From Hymenobacter ruricola (GTDB lineage: Bacteria; Bacteroidota; Bacteroidia; Cytophagales; Hymenobacteraceae), in the NCBI RefSeq assembly GCF_015694525.1, contig NZ_JADQDM010000012.1:1-64000 (forward strand): DNA of 64,000 bases. The letters are read 5' to 3'. Shown here in pieces: positions 58,488 to 64,000 of the stretch. The position numbers and the translations under genes were made by a program. The stretch's first letter is position 1. Each line of letters starts with the position of its first letter. Below the pieces are notes generated by a model, which was not told where the DNA came from, searched no databases, and was given only the letters and a program-made list of their open reading frames with translations.

Positions 58488-58530
58488 CGACACAGAAGCC
58501 TCCGTTTCTTCAGCAACGGGACCCCGCTCC
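58488..58530. repeat. Degenerate array 2 repeat (O)
   Basis: GACACAGAAGCCTCCGTTTC then CAGCAACGGGACCCCGC keeps the first half and loses the G-rich half. It marks the outer end of the array. Confidence 0.5.
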
Positions 58531-58591
58531 ACCTAGCTAATGCGACGGGAAGTTTTGACTCAGGCAGCAACCCCAAACGCGCTGATGAACG

Positions 58592-58927
58592 CTAGCATTT
58601 GATGGTTTCGATGCCCGCAAGTTCAAAGGTGAGGTTCACCGAACGGCCTCCCAGCGGGCGGGTGCGATGCCGGGTATTTGCGGGAATGGCAAATAATTGA
58701 CCCGCTGCTACTTCTACCGTTTCTTCATCCAAGTCGATGCACAAAGTGCCTTCCACTACCAGAAACACCTCGTCGCTATTGGGGTGGTAATGCCAATAAA
58801 ACGGCTCAGTCATCACACTGAGCCTTACCACGTGGTCATTCACCAGTGCAAGCGGGCTGTTCCTGTAGCTTTCTACTCCCTGCGCTTCCTGCTGCAGATT
58901 GATTACGGTGAGAGGCGGTGTCGTCAT
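58592..58927 (-). CDS. Cupin-domain protein
   Basis: This 111-residue single-domain cupin contains YWHYHPNSDEVFLVVEGTL, the His-x-His and Glu of the metal site, and the second motif with PANTRHRTRPLGG. Small cupins bind metals or small ligands, or act as isomerases; the substrate is unknown. It lies outside the outermost array 2 repeat and is probably not part of the array. Confidence 0.85.
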   Translation of the reverse strand: MTTPPLTVINLQQEAQGVESYRNSPLALVNDHVVRLSVMTEPFYWHYHPNSDEVFLVVEGTLCIDLDEETVEVAAGQLFAIPANTRHRTRPLGGRSVNLTFELAGIETIKC

Positions 58928-59028
58928 ATTGAAAGCGTGGTACGCTACTGACGCGATTTCTGAGCCGGTGGTTTCGTTTAATGTGGCATTGTGGTGCAGG
59001 GCAGACTACTTCCTGAAAGGCAGAGACG

Positions 59029-59078
59029 CCTGCACAAAAAAGCCCCGGCAGTTAGTTACCGGGGCTTTTTTGTGCAGG
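59029..59078. terminator. Strong bidirectional terminator
   Basis: CCTGCACAAAAAAGCCCCGG has its exact 20-bp complement at 59059-59078, with a 10-base loop. It lies about 35 bp behind the oxidoreductase stop at 59114. Confidence 0.85.
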
Positions 59079-59113
59079 TGCCAGGCAGTTAGCTCGCCCG
59101 CGGTTGGGCAGGG

Positions 59114-59839
59114 CTATTTCAATTTGATGCCTTGTGCTTCCATCTGCTTTTCAGCGGCGTTTTGGTTGGCCAGGTATTCGGCGTGCTGCTCGGGCGTGCG
59201 CTGGGTGCCCAGGCTGGCCAGGTGCTCGCGCAGCTTGTCGGCGGGCATGTCGGTGCCGTAGGACGGGGTGCCCGGCTGCTGGCGCCACGACTCGTGCAAG
59301 CTGCCGTCGTCCACGGCGTCGAAGCCCAGCTCTTCGACCAACGCCATCACCGTCTGCTTGGCGGCGGCATCGTCGCCGGCCACGGGCAATGAGATGCGGC
59401 CGGGCGTGCCGGCGGGCAGGCCCTTGTTCTGAAGGTGGTCGGCGTAGATGTTGTTGAACACCTTCACCACCGGGCGGCCCAGGTGCTGCTGCACCCATTC
59501 GCTCTCGGTGAGGTCGCCGGTTTCCAACTCCGGAATTTGGCCGTCGCGCAACAGGGGGTAGTAGTTACTGGTGTCGATGACGGGAACATCGGCGAGCACA
59601 CCCTCGAACAAGTCCTGGGGCAGGTCGGGGATGTTTTTCAGCGGGATGGTGACCACAATGATTTCACCGTGGCGGGCCGCCTCCTTGGCCGTGACGGGGG
59701 TGGCGCCGGTTTTTTGGGCCACGTCGCCCAGCGTTTCGGGGCCGCGGGAGTTGGCAATTTTAACCGAGTGGCCGAGGCTGACGAGCCGCACGGCCAGGGC
59801 GCTGCCGATGTGGCCGGCGCCAATAATTCCAATGTTCAT
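59114..59839 (-). CDS. F420-type NADP oxidoreductase family protein
   Basis: This 241-residue Rossmann-fold protein opens with MNIGIIGAGHIGSALAVRLV, a classic dinucleotide-binding GxGxxG. Later it has VVTIPLKNIPDLPQDLF, VIDTSNYYPLLRDGQ and VVKVFNNIYADHL. The family name comes from F420-dependent NADP reductases, but Bacteroidota members generally lack F420, so it is probably an NADP-binding reductase with another partner. Length is normal. Confidence 0.85.
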   Translation of the reverse strand: MNIGIIGAGHIGSALAVRLVSLGHSVKIANSRGPETLGDVAQKTGATPVTAKEAARHGEIIVVTIPLKNIPDLPQDLFEGVLADVPVIDTSNYYPLLRDGQIPELETGDLTESEWVQQHLGRPVVKVFNNIYADHLQNKGLPAGTPGRISLPVAGDDAAAKQTVMALVEELGFDAVDDGSLHESWRQQPGTPSYGTDMPADKLREHLASLGTQRTPEQHAEYLANQNAAEKQMEAQGIKLK

Positions 59840-59980
59840 GAGCAGTAGGGTTAGCGGATGTTTCGTGAGCCGCTGCGCTACGAAGCGGCCCGGGCTAAGA
59901 CCACCCGCCCGTACGGATTGTTTTGCGGCCTGCCCGATGAAGGCCGGCGACGGCTGAGCGAAAGGGCCCGAACCGGCCGG

Positions 59981-62602
59981 TTAGTTGCCCGGCCCCTGGC
60001 CGTTGCCGCCGTCGCCGGCCTTCTGGTCGTCGTTGCGGATGCTGCGCTTGGGGCGGCTGGGCTTATTTTCCAGCTTGCCGAAGCGGTAGCCGAAGGCCAC
60101 GCGCACGCCGCGGTTGTACACGTATGTGGTGTTGGTGGAGGCAGACTGGCCGGTGTCGAAGTCGTTGGTCAGCTTCACGTAGGAGCTAAAGGGGTTGTCG
60201 GCGTTCAGGGTCAGGTCGCCCTTGCCTTTCCACAGGTCTTTGCGCAGGCCCAGGGCGTAGGCCTGCCACGGCGAGCTGCTGCCCTGCAGCTGAATGCGCG
60301 GCGAGTTAAGCATGGCAAACGCCTGGAAGCTAAAGCCCTTGCCCAGCTTGTAGCCCGTGTTCACGTTGGCCGAGTACACCACGCCGCGGTTGCTGGTGTG
60401 CAGCGTTTTGCTATCCAGATACACGTAGAACGCGCTGATGTTGCCGCTGAGGTCCCACTTGGGCAGGGGCTTGGCCGAGCCGAACAGGTTGAGGCCGTAG
60501 GTTTGGTTGCGGGCCACGTTGCCGTAGGTGGCCAGCACCCGGCCGCTGGGGTCGGTGGCGTACACCCGCTCGATGGCGTTGTTGGTCTGGCGCGAAAAAA
60601 CCGACACGTTGATGCTGGTGCCCTTGGCAAAGGTGTTCCAGTTCAGCTCGTAGTTGTCCGTGAATTCGGCGTCGAGCTCGGGGTTGCCTTCGGTGATGTT
60701 GCGCGGGTCCGACTCGTTGCGGTAGGGGTTGAGGTAGAAGATGCTGGGCCGCTGGATGCGGCGCGAGTAGGTGGCCCGCAGCGAAGAGCCCGGCTGCTTG
60801 AGGTTGCGCGTGAGGGCCACGTTGGGCAGCACGTTGGTGTAGGTGAGGCGGAATTCGTCGTCCTGGTTCTGGAAGTTGCCGCGCAGGTCGGTGCGCTCCA
60901 CGCGGGCGCCCAGGCGGGCGGTGTAGTTCTTGCCCAGGCTGAGGCCATAGGTGGCGTAGCCGGCCAGCACGTCTTGGTCGTAGTCGAATTTGTTGGTCAG
61001 GCCGGGCTCGATGCCGAACACGCCCGTGCTCAGGTTGGTCCGCAGCACCTCGTAGTCGCTGTACACCGTGCGCTGAATCATCTTGGCGCCCACTTCCACC
61101 GTCTGCTTCTCGCCAAAGGGGTGCACGTAGTCGGTTTGCAGGGTGGTTTCGAGGTTGCGGGCCAGGTTGGGGCTCTGCTCGCGGTACTGCGGGTTGTTGA
61201 AATCGGGGTTCAGCAGCGGGTACTGCGTCAGGTCGTAGTCGGCTTGTCGGCGGTTGCGGCTGTGCTGGGCCAGCACCGTCCACTCGCGGCGGCTCTTGGC
61301 CCCGAAGCTGCGCGTGTAGGAGCCCAGCAGGTCGTAGCTGCGCACGGCGTTGTCCATCGTCTGCTGGCGGGTGTAGTTGCCAAACAGCGGGCCGATGCTG
61401 GTGGGCTGGCCCTCGTCGAGGGTGTAGCGGTTGTTGATGTCGAGGTCGAAGCTGTTCGAGAAAATGGCCGAATTGAGGCTCAGGCTCAGCGCGTGGTTGG
61501 GCGCCGGCTCATATTCCAGCCCGATGCGGCCCTGGCCGCCCCCGCCCTGCCCCGTGCCGTCGTTGCGCTGCATCAGGCGGCCCGTGGTCAGCACCGACTG
61601 GCCGTTCACCACGCTGCGCACACCCCTATCGATGCGGTCCACTTCCTGGTCGCCGGGCGCGTAGAAGGCAAAGGCGTTCAGGCCCGCCGTCAGGCCGAGC
61701 TTGCCTTTGCGGGCGTTCAGGGTGAAGTTGCCGTTGGAGTTGCGCGTGCCCAGAGCCAGGCCCGCGCTGCCGTTCACCCCCTGTAGGTTGTTTTCCTTCA
61801 ACACGATGTTGATGATGCCGGCCGAGCCTTCGCCGTCGTACTTGGCCGAGGGCGAGGTGATGACTTCCACCGACTTAATCTGGTCGCCGGGCAGCTGCTT
61901 GAGGGCCGTGGCGATGTCGCCCGATATCACCGCCGAGGGCTTGCCGTTGATGAGGATGCGCACGTTGCCGGAGCCGCGCAGCTGCAGGTTGCCGTCGGGG
62001 TCCACGCTCACCATGGGGGCTTTGCGCAGCACGTCGGCGGCGGTGCCGCCCTTGTTGGTGTTGTCGGTGGCGGCGTTGTACACCAGGCGGTCGGGCTTGC
62101 TTTCCACCACGGGCCGCTCGCCGGTCACGGTCACGTCGCTCAGCTGCTGGGCGCTGGCTTTCAGCTCAATAGCGCCCAGGTCGAGGCTCATTTTGCCTTC
62201 GGCCAGGGTCACGGGCTGCGTGCTGGCCCCGTAGCCGATGAAGCTGAGCTGCAGCCGGTACTCGCCGGCGGCCAGGCCGCGCAACGTGAAACGGCCTTTG
62301 TCGTCGGCCACGGTGCCGTCCACGGGCTTGTCGCCGGTGGCAGGCAGCAGGGCCACGGTGGCAAATTCAACCGGCTTTTTAGTGGCGCCGTCCAGCACCA
62401 CGCCGCTGAGGCGGCCGGTGCCACGCGCGGCCGGCAGCGCCACCAGCTGAGTGGCTGGCTTGGGCGCGCCGGGCGCGCCCGTGGGAATACCGCTTGGGCC
62501 GCCCGCGGGCTTCGGAGCCGCGGCGGCGGCCGGGGCCTGGGCGGCCGCTTCCTGGGCAAGCACACCGGCCAGGGCCAGCATTGGCAGTAAGGGAGTTTTC
62601 AT
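59981..62602 (-). CDS. TonB-dependent outer-membrane receptor
   Basis: The ATG at 62602 (MKTPLLPMLALAGVLAQEAA) begins a signal peptide and gives 873 residues. A carboxypeptidase-regulatory-like domain (about 60-150; GVVLDGATKKPVEFATVALL) is followed by a plug (LNDVTVTGERPVV-like segment; VLRKAPMVSVDPDGNLQLRG; SVEVITSPSAKYDGEGSAGI) and a beta-barrel of the OMP_b-brl_3 kind ending in a basic tail. Such receptors import large ligands with TonB energy. A SusD-like partner is absent, so it is not a standard SusCD pair. The ligand is unknown. Confidence 0.9.
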   Translation of the reverse strand: MKTPLLPMLALAGVLAQEAAAQAPAAAAAPKPAGGPSGIPTGAPGAPKPATQLVALPAARGTGRLSGVVLDGATKKPVEFATVALLPATGDKPVDGTVADDKGRFTLRGLAAGEYRLQLSFIGYGASTQPVTLAEGKMSLDLGAIELKASAQQLSDVTVTGERPVVESKPDRLVYNAATDNTNKGGTAADVLRKAPMVSVDPDGNLQLRGSGNVRILINGKPSAVISGDIATALKQLPGDQIKSVEVITSPSAKYDGEGSAGIINIVLKENNLQGVNGSAGLALGTRNSNGNFTLNARKGKLGLTAGLNAFAFYAPGDQEVDRIDRGVRSVVNGQSVLTTGRLMQRNDGTGQGGGGQGRIGLEYEPAPNHALSLSLNSAIFSNSFDLDINNRYTLDEGQPTSIGPLFGNYTRQQTMDNAVRSYDLLGSYTRSFGAKSRREWTVLAQHSRNRRQADYDLTQYPLLNPDFNNPQYREQSPNLARNLETTLQTDYVHPFGEKQTVEVGAKMIQRTVYSDYEVLRTNLSTGVFGIEPGLTNKFDYDQDVLAGYATYGLSLGKNYTARLGARVERTDLRGNFQNQDDEFRLTYTNVLPNVALTRNLKQPGSSLRATYSRRIQRPSIFYLNPYRNESDPRNITEGNPELDAEFTDNYELNWNTFAKGTSINVSVFSRQTNNAIERVYATDPSGRVLATYGNVARNQTYGLNLFGSAKPLPKWDLSGNISAFYVYLDSKTLHTSNRGVVYSANVNTGYKLGKGFSFQAFAMLNSPRIQLQGSSSPWQAYALGLRKDLWKGKGDLTLNADNPFSSYVKLTNDFDTGQSASTNTTYVYNRGVRVAFGYRFGKLENKPSRPKRSIRNDDQKAGDGGNGQGPGN

Positions 62603-62881
62603 CGAATTGCAGAAAAAGGTGAGTGAAAAGCTGCTGAAATTCAGCAAAGAGTGACAGAGCGAAGGGGCCGCACGGAGCAACCAGCAAGGAGTTGCCGGCG
62701 GTTTCCAATAGTTGTATCGCGGCCCCTCACCGTTGCATTACGCAGAAAGTATTTTTTCCTATGCAATGAGGTTCTGACTGTCTGGGGTGCGGCCAGGCGG
62801 TGGCGCGTCGTTCCGGCGGCGTCGTTCAAAGACGAGACGCAAGTATGCGTCTCTACCCGTTCTGCGCAGCTCAAACAGCCT
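62603..62881. other. Intergenic region with small hairpin
   Basis: This gap holds GAGACGCA (62834-62841) and its complement TGCGTCTC (62846-62853), a compact hairpin that could end the membrane-protein transcript from 63457-62882. Sequence near 62740-62770 is AT-richer and may hold the receptor promoter. Confidence 0.4.
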
Positions 62882-63457
62882 CTACGCCAGCTGTTGGCCC
62901 GAATGAGCATTGGCAGCATCGGCTCGGCGAAACAACCAGCCGGCGGCGGCCCATATCCCGGCAAAAACCGCATTGGCGCCCAGCACATTCACGAGGCCCA
63001 CCTGGGGTTCGGCGGCCGCGCCGGCGGGCGTCCAGACGAACAGCGCCACCACGGTCACGGCCACGTACGTCAGCGCCGCGCCAAACATGGCGTTGGACAT
63101 GCCCAGCGGCCGGAAGCGCGCCACAAACGCCCCGATAAGCGCCACCGCCAGCACCCCGAGGTACAGCACGTTGGCAGGGTTGTCCTCGCTCCCCACGAGC
63201 CCCACCGCCAGGTTGGCCCACACCAGCAGCAGCCCGGCCGCCACTCCCACTGCCACCCCCAGGCGGTACGCGGCGCTATTGGCCTGCCGCGCCACCAGCA
63301 CAAACGTGAGGCCCGCGCCAAACAGCAGCCCCCCCGCCACCACAAAATCGAACCCGGTCCAATTCACCTCCGTGCTGAACCGCATGGCTGTGAAAGGCAC
63401 GAGCAACAGAAGCGCTGTAGCAACGGCTACGCAAAGAATGTTTTTGGTAAGTGACAT
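62882..63457 (-). CDS. Small polytopic membrane protein
   Basis: This 191-residue protein has about five membrane helices (ILCVAVATALLLLVPFTAM; FVVAGGLLFGAGLTFVLVA; LGVAVGVAAGLLLVWANLA; VLYLGVLAVALIGAFVARF; ALTYVAVTVVALFVW) and a hydrophilic tail. Similar proteins occur widely in Bacteroidota, but I cannot name the family or function. Confidence 0.72.
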   Translation of the reverse strand: MSLTKNILCVAVATALLLLVPFTAMRFSTEVNWTGFDFVVAGGLLFGAGLTFVLVARQANSAAYRLGVAVGVAAGLLLVWANLAVGLVGSEDNPANVLYLGVLAVALIGAFVARFRPLGMSNAMFGAALTYVAVTVVALFVWTPAGAAAEPQVGLVNVLGANAVFAGIWAAAGWLFRRADAANAHSGQQLA

Positions 63458-63705
63458 GACAATAATAGTTTAAGGTTAGTTAGAAATACAAATGCCTTTG
63501 AAATCATCTTGGTGGAGCACGCGCTGGCACCGGCACGCGCCTCGGGGAGGCTCCCTCCTGCCGGGCTCTTCGCGCCTGGCCTGGAGTTGCGCATTGATTG
63601 CACCACAAAGTAAATAAAAGAACTTTGCACTTCAAAGCAATACGGAAAAAGTTTATTCCGGTTTGCGGCTGGAGCCTGTTTATGGCAGCCCCAGTAGCGG
63701 GAAGG

Positions 63706-64000
63706 CTACGCCAATTGAATAGTCCGCTTCACGCCTAGCTGCTCCAGAAAATGCGCATCGTGCGACACCACCAGCAGGGTGCCCTGGTAGTCCTGCAGGG
63801 CGGCCGTCAGCATTTCCAGGTTCTGCAGGTCGAGGTTGTTGGTGGGCTCGTCAAGCACGATGAGGTCGGGCGCGTGGCTGCCTATCATCAGGCAGCACAA
63901 CAGCAGCCGCATTTTTTCGCCACCGCTTAGCGTGCGGCACGGCTTGTCCCAGGCGTCCTTCCCAAACAGAAAGCGCGCCAGCCGCACCTTGACTTCGTGC
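63706..64000 (-). CDS. ABC-F ATPase, 5' part cut by window edge
   Basis: The frame runs from the window edge to a stop at 63706, leaving 97 codons of the C-terminal ATPase. It carries the signature LSGGEKMRLLLC, Walker B (LIVLDEPTNNLDLQNLEML) and the switch His (LVVSHDAHFL). ABC-F proteins act on ribosomes, some giving antibiotic protection; the subfamily cannot be told from this end. Confidence 0.9.
   Translation of the reverse strand, partial: HEVKVRLARFLFGKDAWDKPCRTLSGGEKMRLLLCCLMIGSHAPDLIVLDEPTNNLDLQNLEMLTAALQDYQGTLLVVSHDAHFLEQLGVKRTIQLA

Noticed and set aside
53295..58530. Classical integron
   Set aside because: No integrase gene or attI, and the repeats lack the attC core sites.

Overview
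The window comes from a high-GC member of the Bacteroidota, most likely Hymenobacter or a close relative (inference). Supporting signs are type IX secretion (T9SS) C-terminal sorting domains, a TonB-dependent outer-membrane receptor, promoter boxes of the TAnnTTTG type, lipobox proteins without obvious Shine-Dalgarno leaders, and GC-rich coding sequence throughout. No tRNA, rRNA or CRISPR array was seen.

Layout. 1-18 kb holds surface and secreted proteins: three long-tail-fibre-like proteins (one cut by the left edge), an RCC1-repeat T9SS protein with an orphan T9SS tail fragment beside it, and a secreted protein made of about five TonB C-terminal-like domains. A STAND NTPase of probable defence function (DUF4062/TIR-like, NB-ARC, TPR) and an XRE-like regulator with palindromes in front lie among them. 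18-21 kb is a NarL-type two-component pair. 21-35 kb is mostly housekeeping: an M1 aminopeptidase, DUF1684, icd, pheT, a coiled-coil protein with zapA, a possible 6S RNA, rny, a lipoprotein, an AmiD-like amidase, an aminotransferase and a cytochrome b. 35-43 kb has a second M1 peptidase, a HupE/UreJ-like protein and a 1474-residue T9SS repeat protein.

The most unusual part is 43.7-58.6 kb. Two repeat-punctuated accessory arrays flank clpB. Array 1 (43.7-48.6 kb) holds a PIN/antitoxin pair, HepT-MntA, a second PIN/antitoxin pair and hypothetical genes. They are separated by six copies of a roughly 50-bp GC-rich repeat. Array 2 (53.3-58.5 kb) holds three YoeB-type pairs, two VapBC pairs and two near-identical copies of an unrecognised two-gene module, and it ends in an AT-rich TIR-domain gene. 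Every junction in array 2 carries one to three copies of a different roughly 50-bp repeat, always in the same orientation, close behind the upstream stop codon and shortly before the next promoter or start. This resembles a cassette array, but no integrase is visible in the window.

58.6-64 kb returns to ordinary genes: a cupin, an F420-type NADP oxidoreductase, a TonB-dependent receptor, a small membrane protein and the end of an ABC-F ATPase gene cut by the right edge. Long palindromic elements (about 80-180 bp) sit in several intergenic gaps, as expected for REP/MITE-like repeats.
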